DNA from: JACDET01 sp038253825
GTDB taxonomy: Bacteria > Patescibacteriota > Microgenomatia > Levybacterales > UBA12049
Length of the DNA: 26,731 nt
Reading direction: 5' to 3'
Assembly: GCA_038253825.1 (NCBI GenBank)
Contig: JBBSGT010000017.1
Span: 1 to 26,731 of the forward strand
The notes under the pieces: model-generated
The model's database searches: none
What the model saw: only the letters and a program-made list of their open reading frames with translations
Told to the model about the DNA's origin: nothing
Position numbers and translations under genes: made by a program
Shown: positions 7,681-15,509 of the stretch, one piece after another
Position numbering within the stretch: position 1 is the stretch's first letter
Layout: every line of letters begins with the position of its first letter

Positions 7681-8241
7681 TTAGAGATTTGAATTAGCAT
7701 CATTAATAAGACTTGGTGGTGCTCCTACTGACTGAAGTTGTTGTTCATCAAAATGCGTTCCTGGACCGAGCACTACTTGCCAAGTTCCATTGACCTTTTT
7801 GACAATAATATTTGCCGGATCTGTTGATGGATTAGTTATTTCCACGATTCCCCAGTTTTGCCCATATGCTTTTACTTTCGCAATGGTATAAGGAATATTT
7901 ATTTTTTGATCTAATTGCGATTGTGTTTGAGATTTAATGTCTGTTTGCTCTTGCTGCTGCTCTTGTGGAGAAAGAGATTGAGAAGGTACCTCTGGGGTTG
8001 CTTGTGGAGGTGTGGTGGGTTGCGATTTGGTCTTCGGTGTAGAAGTCGGTTGAGTAGTTATTGTTGTTGGTACGTGCTTACTTTTTGTATTGAGAAAGCC
8101 AATACCAGCAATTATACATAGTAAGAGGAGGCCAACAGAAACAGAAAAGATAATAATCCACTTTTTCTGAGATTGCGAAGAAATACCTAGCCGCTGAGGG
8201 TTTTCATGTAGTGGTGATGTGTTTTGTGGTTGATCTTCCAT
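7681..8241 (-). CDS. Single-pass membrane protein with Pro/Thr/Gln linker
   Basis: Not recognised as a named family. The 186 residues comprise a polar cytoplasmic N-terminus (1-26), one transmembrane helix (about 27-50, WIIIFSVSVGLLLLCIIAGI), and a long Pro/Thr/Gln-rich linker (about 58-112). A small C-terminal domain (about 113-186) ends in strands around AYGQNWGIVEITNPS and NGTWQVVLGPGTHF. The predicted topology places this domain outside the membrane. It is the last gene of the minus-strand cluster, 26 nt after the NlpC/P60 gene, which suggests a role at the cell surface or in the T4SS; this is inference from context. It converges on dnaN. Confidence 0.7.
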   Translation of the reverse strand: MEDQPQNTSPLHENPQRLGISSQSQKKWIIIFSVSVGLLLLCIIAGIGFLNTKSKHVPTTITTQPTSTPKTKSQPTTPPQATPEVPSQSLSPQEQQQEQTDIKSQTQSQLDQKINIPYTIAKVKAYGQNWGIVEITNPSTDPANIIVKKVNGTWQVVLGPGTHFDEQQLQSVGAPPSLINDANSNL

Positions 8242-8267
8242 ATAGTTATTATTTCATAAAATAAATA

Positions 8268-8891
8268 TTATTTCAAAAGTGGTCGTACATAGCCAACATA
8301 ATCCGGTTCTTTTTCCAAGGCATTTTCTCGTCCAGGTAGATTATTTTGATAATATTCGAGAAAGCAGTGGGCTGTTCCACATGTTCCTGCACCCTCGTAA
8401 ATTCCCACATGGTGAGTAGTTACTACGCTACCAAAATAAAGAAGATCCCCCGGTTGTAACTCATCTTTATTCGTCGAGACATGCCTTTGCCATAACCCGC
8501 CCACCTCAGTCCAAACTGCATCAGTTTGACCGGGAAGATTAACTTTCCCGTTTGTCCCCCAATACCATGCCCATCCAGCAAATCCAGAACAATCAAAAGT
8601 TGTCGGGGTCTTTCCTGCATTTGGATCTTCAGAGGCCCAATTTCTTGCCGGTGCCCCCCAAACATAGATACCATTAAGATGTGCCTTTGCTAATGCGACG
8701 ACTCCTTGTGCCCCACCGCCACTATTGCAAGCTGGAGGCATTTGTGGATCTCCAGGAGCGGTCCCAATTTTTGTTACTATACAATTACTCGTGACCGCAA
8801 GTGCTGCTGTAGAATTGAAGGTGACAACAAGAAAAAGAATAAAGATAAGAGGTAGAGATAAAATAATCAATAATGGTAGACGGTTTTTCAT
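8268..8891 (-). CDS. Secreted NlpC/P60-family peptidoglycan hydrolase
   Basis: This 207-residue protein has a strong N-terminal signal peptide or anchor (residues 8-33). Its catalytic domain has the NlpC/P60 cysteine motif TTFDCSGFAGWAWYW (nucleophile Cys101) and the histidine motif TTHHVGIYEG (His160/161). The PGDLLYFG strand between them is typical of the family. Such enzymes cut peptide stems or crosslinks of peptidoglycan. Cysteines at about 37, 55, 171 and 176 could form disulphides outside the cell. Its place among T4SS genes suggests it opens the wall for the apparatus or its pilus, alongside the two-domain hydrolase upstream. The substrate bond cannot be stated from sequence. Confidence 0.85.
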   Translation of the reverse strand: MKNRLPLLIILSLPLIFILFLVVTFNSTAALAVTSNCIVTKIGTAPGDPQMPPACNSGGGAQGVVALAKAHLNGIYVWGAPARNWASEDPNAGKTPTTFDCSGFAGWAWYWGTNGKVNLPGQTDAVWTEVGGLWQRHVSTNKDELQPGDLLYFGSVVTTHHVGIYEGAGTCGTAHCFLEYYQNNLPGRENALEKEPDYVGYVRPLLK

Positions 8892-8915
8892 ATCTGAAAC
8901 ACAAGCAATAAGGCA

Positions 8916-9572
8916 CTATTTGAGTTGATCGGTCAAATCAGCTCCGTATTTACTTTTAAATTCATCAATTGACATCGGCTGAAAGGTTATTTGCTCAAAA
9001 ACAAGACGAGTCATCGGACCTGCAACGATCGCTATCCCCTTCTTAAGATAAAGATAGACGAGAATATCATCCCCATAATAACTTGATTCATTATACGTGT
9101 ACTCTGGTTGTCCCAACGATGCAATATAGTCATCAATTGTTTTTCCTGAAATAAGGGCGCGTTGGAAAACAATAGTATTATCCTTTGTCACGATTTCATT
9201 CGGCCGTGCTTGATTTATCGAAGGAACGGTATATTGTACAGAACCGTCTGGTGTTGTCGATTTCGTATAAGCCGTGCCTTGAATACTCTCTTCAGTGAAG
9301 GTCATTGGGACCCATCCATTTTTCATCGGCTCCCCTTCAATCAAAGCATTTGTTACTGACTTTTGCCCTGTCTCATCATTCTTATACACCTGGGTAGGGT
9401 ATGCTTGGGTGTGAACTGGTGCTGGATGAGGGATTGGTGTCGAAGAATTTTTTGCTGAACGAGAAGCAAATAGAGAATACAGCAGAACAAAAATGAAAAA
9501 GAGAAGGAAGAGACCACACGCAAAAATAATTTTATTTTTCATAAGAAAAGTAAGGATTCCAAGAGGACGCAT
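8916..9572 (-). CDS. Membrane-anchored protein of unknown function
   Basis: Not recognised. The 218 residues have a basic N-terminus, one transmembrane helix (about 14-36, IIFACGLFLLFFIFVLLYSL), a short Pro-rich linker and an extracytoplasmic domain of about 160 residues with mixed strands and helices (for example DDYIASLGQPEYTYNESSYYGDD). That segment resembles the helix-turn of small periplasmic lipoprotein-like domains, but I cannot assign a family. A TATGAT -10 lies 8 nt before the ATG at 9572. A second ATG at 9542 (MKNKIIF) is an alternative start. It sits between the paralogous pair and the NlpC/P60 gene, so a role in the T4SS envelope complex is possible but unproven. Confidence 0.65.
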   Translation of the reverse strand: MRPLGILTFLMKNKIIFACGLFLLFFIFVLLYSLFASRSAKNSSTPIPHPAPVHTQAYPTQVYKNDETGQKSVTNALIEGEPMKNGWVPMTFTEESIQGTAYTKSTTPDGSVQYTVPSINQARPNEIVTKDNTIVFQRALISGKTIDDYIASLGQPEYTYNESSYYGDDILVYLYLKKGIAIVAGPMTRLVFEQITFQPMSIDEFKSKYGADLTDQLK

Positions 9573-9580
9573 ATACTAGT

Positions 9581-9586
9581 ATCATA
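9581..9586 (-). promoter_or_regulatory. Probable -10 element before the 9572 start
   Basis: TATGAT on the minus strand lies 8 nt before the ATG at 9572. This supports the longer start and a leader of one or two bases. No good -35 was recognised. Confidence 0.35.
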
Positions 9587-9615
9587 GCAGTCATAATTAC
9601 TGGCGTGCAAGCTTT

Positions 9616-10176
9616 TTAGCATCCAGCAGCTAGAGGACTAAAAGGAGCGTTTGTGGGTATAACTTTTTTTATATCAAAATTGAGATAGAATGAGACCGGT
9701 AGCTTGCAAATCCCCTGCTGACTCATACCGTGTTGGGTAAAATAATTAACCGCTTCTTGTTCTGCACTACCTACATCGGTTGTTAGGATTTCTACCTGGA
9801 AAAGATCGACAGATTCTGTATAGTCGATAGTAATATCTTGGGAATGATATAAATCTCCGGAATGATCTGCTGAGGGAAGCAAGGCAACAATCTTCTTCTT
9901 TACAGCCATATCAGACGGAGAAAGGGGACGTCTATGTTGTATCAAATCAACCAATCTGTCCTGAGGACCAGAAGATAATGGTGTCTCATTAGCGGCCAGA
10001 GATACGATGGGGGAAGGACCAGAATTTTCTTGGACACTGACGCTTGAGGATGGTGAGGCTACAGTAGCGCTTCTAGTATTTCTTAAGCGATATGAATGGG
10101 CAGCATATGGGATTAAAAAAAGCACTACAAGCAGTAAAAGGAATAAGTATCTATGTTTTCGCAGCATTCTTATCAT
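9616..10176 (-). CDS. Anchored protein, second copy of a tandem paralogous pair
   Basis: Unknown function. The 186 residues comprise one N-terminal transmembrane helix (about 8-27), a Ser/Pro/Val-rich linker (to about 65) and a C-terminal domain (about 70-186) clearly related to the upstream gene's. Shared motifs include ALLP/SLLP, SG-x-LY, SVDLFQVEILTTD, HGMSQQGICKLPV and FYLNFDI. Both copies end in FSPL-x-x-GC and share two Cys, in the IC-x-LPV and terminal GC positions, suggesting a disulphide outside the cell. The start is the ATG that overlaps the upstream TGA (ATGA), implying coupled translation; a longer start at 10185 is possible but less likely. Probably a T4SS envelope component, from context only. 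Confidence 0.7.
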   Translation of the reverse strand: MIRMLRKHRYLFLLLLVVLFLIPYAAHSYRLRNTRSATVASPSSSVSVQENSGPSPIVSLAANETPLSSGPQDRLVDLIQHRRPLSPSDMAVKKKIVALLPSADHSGDLYHSQDITIDYTESVDLFQVEILTTDVGSAEQEAVNYFTQHGMSQQGICKLPVSFYLNFDIKKVIPTNAPFSPLAAGC

Positions 10177-10733
10177 TGTGAGCAACCATTACCCAATGGG
10201 CTAAAGGTGATATTTGATTGTCTCAATTGATTGGCAATATCATAGTTAAGATAAAATTCTACCGGTAATATGCAGATAGCTTCTTGACTCAATCCGTGTG
10301 CTCTTAGCCATACATTTGCTTCATCCTTAGCCGTTTTAATATCTGTCGTCAGAACCTCTACTTGAAATAAATCTGCGGAGTGAATATATTCAATACTTAT
10401 GTCTGAGTTATAATAAAGCGATCCTGATTGTTGTCCTGGAGGAAGCAGGGAGAGGATATTGGCTTTTGCCACAACATCATCTTGCGAAAGTGTTTTTCTA
10501 TCTTCAATTGCTTTAAGGATTTTATCCATTGCGCGTTGTTCATACATCACCGGAGGGTGTCCATTGAGTGGCGCTGGTGTAGGGGCTGATGTGGGAATGG
10601 GGGGGGGAGTACTAGTAGTTTGCTGCGATGCTCGATGTGATTTACCAATAACAAGAAGTATTCCCAATACAATCAAAACAAGAATAATACCTAAAATAAC
10701 TGCAGCTACATCTTCACTTTTTCTTTTTCTCAT
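10173..10733 (-). CDS. Anchored protein, first copy of a tandem paralogous pair
   Basis: Unknown function. The 186 residues comprise a basic N-terminus (MRKRKSEDVAA), one transmembrane helix (about 9-29), a Pro/Thr linker (about 35-60) and a C-terminal domain (about 65-186). The closest match I can see is the adjacent downstream gene, which shares the core SADLFQVEVLTTDI, the Cys-containing AICILPVEFYLNYDI and the FSPLGNGC end. Spacing and length are nearly identical, so the pair arose by tandem duplication and has since diverged. The shared fold resembles a small alpha/beta periplasmic module, but no family is claimed. A TATACT -10 with a CTGGCA -35 at 18 bp lies upstream. Confidence 0.7.
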   Translation of the reverse strand: MRKRKSEDVAAVILGIILVLIVLGILLVIGKSHRASQQTTSTPPPIPTSAPTPAPLNGHPPVMYEQRAMDKILKAIEDRKTLSQDDVVAKANILSLLPPGQQSGSLYYNSDISIEYIHSADLFQVEVLTTDIKTAKDEANVWLRAHGLSQEAICILPVEFYLNYDIANQLRQSNITFSPLGNGCSQ

Positions 10734-10742
10734 ACTCTTTGT

Positions 10743-10772
10743 AGTATAACGGTCTCACCAATAATCTGCCAG
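10743..10772 (-). promoter_or_regulatory. Promoter before the paralogous anchored-protein pair
   Basis: On the minus strand, -35 CTGGCA (10767-10772), an 18-bp spacer and -10 TATACT (10743-10748) are followed after 9 nt by the ATG at 10733. The leader would be two or three bases long. Confidence 0.5.
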
Positions 10773-10774
10773 TT

Positions 10775-12682
10775 TTATATCGGGCATCCCCAATACGAAG
10801 AGCCTTTTTGTTTTAGCAGGGCAACAGCATTGGTTACTTGCATTTGCCAATTAACATCACCTCGGTCATTAGGACCACCTTTGCCCGGTGAGGACGGAGG
10901 ACTACCGGGTGGTGTGGCGCTGCCGTCTTGGAATAATCCCCATGCGCCCGCTGGATCCGGAGTGTGTGGGTTATAAGCATTGGGATTATAACTGCTTTCA
11001 CACATAGCGAGTTGATAAAAACGCTGAGCATTTGCCGGATCATCTTTGAGTAGTTCCGCATTCAGTTTATCTTTTGTAAAAGCTTGCCCGGGATCATTAC
11101 ATGAGGGATCGCCAAAGTTTTTTCCTAAAGGATTGGTAAGGTTATATTTACCGCACGTATCAATGGCGGGTGCGATGTATCCAGCAGGACCTCCCCCGGC
11201 AGGTTGTGGTTGATTACTACCAGGACAACCGCCGCTTGTCGTACTTGCAAGTTGAATGCCTCCTGATCCTGAAGGAATGCCTGCGAGTAATTTAAACTCA
11301 GGCTGACCAGTCACACCAGCTACATAATTAGGATCGGTTGCGTAACCACCTGCTTTAATGAGCTCAACCATTTTCTGTGGATTTGCACGATTTGCATACG
11401 CTTCTAAATACGCAGGATTCTTCCCGCCATTGCCTCCTTTAATAAGTTTCACATAATCTTTGATAGAATCAGCGGGAGTAGCATATGTCGAGGCGGCATC
11501 GGTATTGGAGTCATATGCTTTATAGCCGAAGAAATTATTTTTCGTTTTTGACATAGTAGATGTTCCCCGTCCTGTTTCTTGTGCAGCTTGTCCCACAATG
11601 ACTGCCACCGGATAATCTTCTTGTTTGGAGACCGTTAATGCATCATTCAAAAAGTTGGTCCAGACAGTCCCATATTTACTGTCCATAGCCAGAAGCTGAT
11701 TCCATGTATCCTGGGGGAGCGCGCCACTACCATTACTACTGGCAGCTCCAGGTAACGGTGCTGTGTTCGCTACTAAATTGACCGCATTGCGCGTCGGATT
11801 TGCTTCCGAATACGTTACCAAGGTGGTATTATCTGCTGTTGCTTTAAGGGTGAAGTCGATCGTAAAGTTGGTGGTACTTAAGGATCCTGAACCGCTCGCC
11901 ACCGGAGCACCATTGTTTGGTGCTGGGACATTTGCGACTTGTGCACCGCCACCTGCAGGTGGGAGATTTTCTGAAGCTTTCCAGGTAATAGTTTTTTGTA
12001 CTGGATCCACCGTCATTTTTTGCCAACTTGACGTAATATCCTGAGGTGCGAGACTGACGCCAGGGGGTAAATGTTCAATGATGACAATTTCCTGGTCTTG
12101 TTGGGTGTCAGTAACAACAATATGATAGGGAAGTATATCTCCAATCTTTGCCGTTTGTGGACCGTCGTTCTTGATTTGCAGAGTGTCCGGAGGAGCACCT
12201 GCTGCGCCACTGCAGGGATCTGGTGGCGTATCAGTCGTTGTCGAATCCCCCACAATCATAAAAACAATAAAGAGTATTATGATTAAAATAGTACCAATGG
12301 GAACACTTACTTCAGGATTAGCAATAGCTGCTTTAACCGCTACTTTTGCAAGTTCTTTAAGACCTTCCTTGCCAAGGGTTTCAGCTCCTTGCATATCACC
12401 CCCAGCTAATTGTCTCGCTCCCCCTATAGCTTTTCCACCGGGGACCGCTGACGCAAGTTTGCCACTAGGGATACCATTCCCTTGACCGCCGCCTGGAAGT
12501 CCCTTTAACCCTCCCCTTCCCCCACTATTTTCTGAGCTCTCTTTGCCCCCTGGTTGATTAGGAACTGGGGAGAGATTTCCTTTTGGCCTACCATCTCCTT
12601 GACCGCCTCCGTTAATTGCAGAAAGTGCTGGTTTGCCTGACGGCTTTGCTTGTGACGGGTTTTTTAATGCAGTGGCGCCCAT
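10775..12682 (-). CDS. Membrane-anchored VirB1-like hydrolase with two wall-cleaving domains
   Basis: This 635-residue protein has a Gly/Pro-rich low-complexity cytoplasmic region (1-125) and one transmembrane helix (about 127-145). A DUF11-like beta domain (about 165-300) contains TAKIGDILPYHIVVTD and EHLPPGVSL. A glucosaminidase/FlgJ-like domain (about 325-465) has VIVGQAAQETGRGTS, with likely catalytic Glu369, and an NNFFGYKAY signature. A C-terminal lysozyme-like/SLT domain (about 540-633) has LAMCESSYNPNAYN (likely catalytic Glu562) and AGAWGLFQ. Together these would cleave the glycan strand by two activities outside the membrane, the job of VirB1 in T4SS assembly. It follows virB4 by 54 nt and has its own near-perfect leaderless promoter. 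Domain calls are by motif only. Cys510, 528, 561 and 633 may pair. Confidence 0.8.
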   Translation of the reverse strand: MGATALKNPSQAKPSGKPALSAINGGGQGDGRPKGNLSPVPNQPGGKESSENSGGRGGLKGLPGGGQGNGIPSGKLASAVPGGKAIGGARQLAGGDMQGAETLGKEGLKELAKVAVKAAIANPEVSVPIGTILIIILFIVFMIVGDSTTTDTPPDPCSGAAGAPPDTLQIKNDGPQTAKIGDILPYHIVVTDTQQDQEIVIIEHLPPGVSLAPQDITSSWQKMTVDPVQKTITWKASENLPPAGGGAQVANVPAPNNGAPVASGSGSLSTTNFTIDFTLKATADNTTLVTYSEANPTRNAVNLVANTAPLPGAASSNGSGALPQDTWNQLLAMDSKYGTVWTNFLNDALTVSKQEDYPVAVIVGQAAQETGRGTSTMSKTKNNFFGYKAYDSNTDAASTYATPADSIKDYVKLIKGGNGGKNPAYLEAYANRANPQKMVELIKAGGYATDPNYVAGVTGQPEFKLLAGIPSGSGGIQLASTTSGGCPGSNQPQPAGGGPAGYIAPAIDTCGKYNLTNPLGKNFGDPSCNDPGQAFTKDKLNAELLKDDPANAQRFYQLAMCESSYNPNAYNPHTPDPAGAWGLFQDGSATPPGSPPSSPGKGGPNDRGDVNWQMQVTNAVALLKQKGSSYWGCPI

Positions 12683-12688
12683 ACATCT

Positions 12689-12718
12689 ATAGTATCAAGT
12701 TAGAAGCGTATTATTCAA
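12689..12718 (-). promoter_or_regulatory. Promoter of the two-domain hydrolase gene
   Basis: On the minus strand, -35 TTGAAT (12713-12718), an 18-bp spacer and -10 TACTAT (12689-12694) lie exactly 6 nt before the ATG at 12682. This predicts a leaderless mRNA separate from the virB4 transcript. Confidence 0.6.
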
Positions 12719-12736
12719 ATGAAAGATGAATTCGTT

Positions 12737-14806
12737 TTATGTCGGGTTTCCTACCGGGGGAGTTGTTGGTGACGGTGGCGCCTCAACGGTTGGGGGAGTC
12801 GAATTTGGGGTAGGAGGCGTTGTTGTTCCAAGGGTTGGGTCTGTCGGCGCTGGGGTGGCATCTTGTGGCGTTGTGACTGGGTCTGGATTCTCAACAACCG
12901 GTTGGGTCATTTCAACAGCAGTTTCACCATTGGAAGCTGCTTCTGCCTTTGCCATTCTTTCCTTTTCTTGTTGCCTTCGCAAAAGCTCAACCGGATTGGA
13001 GGTAATGAGTTCATGCTCAAAAGGGGCTGCGAAAACCTTCATCGCAACGTGATTTTGTCCCGCAAAAAAGAGGCCTTCTCCCACATCTGCAGAAAGGAGC
13101 AGCGCTTTTTCACCTTCAGAAAGATAAAAAGTATCAGTAATCATATCGACTTCAGCCGTTCCTTGCTTAAGGAGTACTTGTATTGACGAGTTCGTAAGAA
13201 CAGCTTTTCCGTATTCATTTTTCAAAAAGTCTTCCACATCCTGCGTCGCAGTTGTGAGGCCGAGGAAATATTTACGGGCACGTTTGGCGATTGAGTACAC
13301 AAAGGAAGCAGAATCTTGATACTTCATCATGTACCAACCTTCATCAAGAATAAGAATACGCTTCTTGAGTGATTTCTTAATCTTCGTCCAAACGAAATCA
13401 AGAATTATATGCATGGCAACAGGGCGAAGTGCTTCTTCAAGATTTCTAATAGAGAAGACAGTCAATGGATTATTAATTTGGAAATTGGATTGTTGATTAA
13501 AAATACCCGAAGCACTCCCTTTAATAAATTTTTCCAAGGTATACGCTAATTCTTTTGCTGGTTGGTTTTCCATACCAAGGAGGATTTTATATAAATCTTC
13601 CAAGAGGGGAGGTGTTTTCTTTTGTGTAGCAGGATCGGTTGAAATTCCTTTTGATCGGTATGTTTCAATTAACGCTCTATCCAGAATCGCATCATGCTCA
13701 GCATCCAGTTCCCCGGTAATAATTTTAAGGAGTCCATGGAGTGAAAGAATTTTCAAACCCAATTCATTCTCGCCCTCTTCATAAACATCCGAAAGGTCAA
13801 AAGGGTTAATTTTGACAGCAGAACCAGATGAGAATTCAACAACTTCTCCACCAACTGCCGGTGTAAGTGTTTCATATTCTCCATCTGGGTCAATAACGAT
13901 AACTTCAGCCCCAAGCATGAATTGACGCAAAATTTCCAGTTTAATTGTGTATGATTTTCCCGCACCGGATTTACCCAATACGACTTCATTAGCATTTTCT
14001 AATGAGAATCGGTCAAAGATAATAAGTGAACCGTTTTGTTGATTAACTCCATACATAACCCCTCTATTTTGGGTAAGCACTGCCGATGTGAATGGAAAGG
14101 TTGATGCGAGTGAGGATGTATCCATATTGCGTGTAATATACAGTCGATCTTGTCCCATGGGAAGGGTGGACTTAAAACCTTCCTCCATCTGCAATGTCGC
14201 AGGTTTGCCCGTAAGTAGGAGTGAGCCAAGTGAGGTTTGCAAATTCTTAACCGCATCTTGCAATTTAACAAGCTCAGGATCAGAAATAGTAATGTAGAAT
14301 CCAAATTGGAAAAAGCGTTCTATCCCTTTTGCGAGTTCTTCTTGTAGTCCAAGTGCGTCTTCCAACGCGGCCTCTACTGTTGGATCAGCCACTTTCCCTT
14401 GCTCTGCATCAGAAGCGAGGGTTGCTTGCATTTCACCAATTTTTCGTTTCAAATCTGCTAAAACATCAGATGAAGAAGAAGGATAACAAAACATACTGAT
14501 ATCAAGAGTATGGTCATAGTCAATAATAGATTCCAGCCATCCCGGAGAAACATATCGGGGATAGCCGGCAATAAAAAGCGTCTCATAAAAATTGTCACCG
14601 ACCCGAATAAATCGGAAATCAACTTCAACTGAAGAAGGAGCGATAATATCAACTACTGAGGTCATACCTTTCTCAAGCTTTTCTAGACTTTTTGAAGCTT
14701 CTTTTATTGGTGCCTTTTTACCTTTCACGACAACGGCAGGTTTGCCCTTTACAGTAGTTGGGTTAACTGGTGGAACTGGTTTTGGTTTGCTTGAGAAAAG
14801 TCCCAT
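12737..14806 (-). CDS. virB4: VirB4/TraC-family type IV secretion ATPase
   Basis: This 689-residue protein is the hexameric ATPase that powers T4SS pilus assembly and substrate transfer at the inner face of the membrane. Walker A is GKSGAGKS (about 278-285), Walker B is RILILDEGW (about 483-491), and IDPDGEYE (about 305-312) follows the P-loop as usual. The N-terminal VirB4 domain (about 60-250) is present. Added to the family core are a Lys/Pro-rich N-terminus (1-45) and a Pro/Thr-rich low-complexity tail (about 625-689). It overlaps the upstream TraC-like gene as TAATG, and GAGGAG about 11 nt before the ATG is a fair Shine-Dalgarno site. Confidence 0.93.
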   Translation of the reverse strand: MGLFSSKPKPVPPVNPTTVKGKPAVVVKGKKAPIKEASKSLEKLEKGMTSVVDIIAPSSVEVDFRFIRVGDNFYETLFIAGYPRYVSPGWLESIIDYDHTLDISMFCYPSSSSDVLADLKRKIGEMQATLASDAEQGKVADPTVEAALEDALGLQEELAKGIERFFQFGFYITISDPELVKLQDAVKNLQTSLGSLLLTGKPATLQMEEGFKSTLPMGQDRLYITRNMDTSSLASTFPFTSAVLTQNRGVMYGVNQQNGSLIIFDRFSLENANEVVLGKSGAGKSYTIKLEILRQFMLGAEVIVIDPDGEYETLTPAVGGEVVEFSSGSAVKINPFDLSDVYEEGENELGLKILSLHGLLKIITGELDAEHDAILDRALIETYRSKGISTDPATQKKTPPLLEDLYKILLGMENQPAKELAYTLEKFIKGSASGIFNQQSNFQINNPLTVFSIRNLEEALRPVAMHIILDFVWTKIKKSLKKRILILDEGWYMMKYQDSASFVYSIAKRARKYFLGLTTATQDVEDFLKNEYGKAVLTNSSIQVLLKQGTAEVDMITDTFYLSEGEKALLLSADVGEGLFFAGQNHVAMKVFAAPFEHELITSNPVELLRRQQEKERMAKAEAASNGETAVEMTQPVVENPDPVTTPQDATPAPTDPTLGTTTPPTPNSTPPTVEAPPSPTTPPVGNPT

Positions 14807-15474
14807 TATGTTTGTTCTCCTCGAATAAAAGACGTTTCAGCGCCTTCTTCCATTTGATCAACCGGAATTTCAGTTGCATCATTATAAATCTCATAAAACA
14901 GTTTTATGAGATCTTCTTTCTCTAATATCTTTGCACTGGAAGCAAATTTTTGCAATTGGCCAAGTACGGAATTGGCTTTATTTGAAAGGGACTTATGCGC
15001 AGCCGCGATAAAAGGATCTGCTTGTCCTTTGTTCTTTTGTTGGGTTTGTTGTTGTGCTGCACCGGTAACACCCATTTCCAAAGATGAAAAAGGGATAACA
15101 ATGTAAAAAGCCTTGTTTAACACAACGTTTACGGTAACCATTTCGCGAACAAAAGCACTGTAGTATTCCACATACGCTGCCAATTGCGGATTCTTGGTGC
15201 TACTTATAACGCCCTCAAGTTCTTTAATATATGCTGAGATATCCATTCTTCTGTTGCGAATTAGGATTTGGATAGGGAAGGAGAGTGAATTTAATAATCC
15301 TGCGTAAGAAAAAATGCGCGTATCCTGTTCTCTTTTCGAAAGAAGTGCAAAATTACTTGCAGTAATCTCGATAATCATGCAGGCATTACTTCCTTCGAAA
15401 ATGACAAGTTCTTCGTCAAAATCGACGATTTCAGTAAATTTCTGTGTTGTTGCATGTATTTTCTGGGCAGCCAT
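14806..15474 (-). CDS. TraC-like T4SS protein translationally coupled to VirB4
   Basis: These 222 residues resemble the TraC-like proteins found beside virB4 in reduced T4SS of CPR bacteria. Such proteins look like the N-terminal part of the VirB4/TraC ATPases without the P-loop. Seen directly: strands in EELVIFEGSNACMIIEITASNFALLS and SFPIQILIRNRRMDIS, then a helical region (KELEGVISSTKNPQLAAYVEYY). A Gln-rich stretch (about 140-150) interrupts the middle, and the C-terminal half is helical. There is no signal peptide or membrane helix. The gene ends on TAATG with virB4, so the two products are probably made in step and act together. TATATT lies 6 nt before its ATG. Confidence 0.7.
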   Translation of the reverse strand: MAAQKIHATTQKFTEIVDFDEELVIFEGSNACMIIEITASNFALLSKREQDTRIFSYAGLLNSLSFPIQILIRNRRMDISAYIKELEGVISSTKNPQLAAYVEYYSAFVREMVTVNVVLNKAFYIVIPFSSLEMGVTGAAQQQTQQKNKGQADPFIAAAHKSLSNKANSVLGQLQKFASSAKILEKEDLIKLFYEIYNDATEIPVDQMEEGAETSFIRGEQT

Positions 15475-15480
15475 ATTTAT

Positions 15481-15486
15481 AATATA
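15481..15486 (-). promoter_or_regulatory. -10 element before the TraC-like gene
   Basis: TATATT on the minus strand lies 6 nt before the ATG at 15474, in the 35-bp gap after the PrgI gene. The -35 region is poor, so its strength is uncertain. Confidence 0.4.
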
Positions 15487-15509
15487 TCAATCATCTTATT
15501 GTAGCACTC

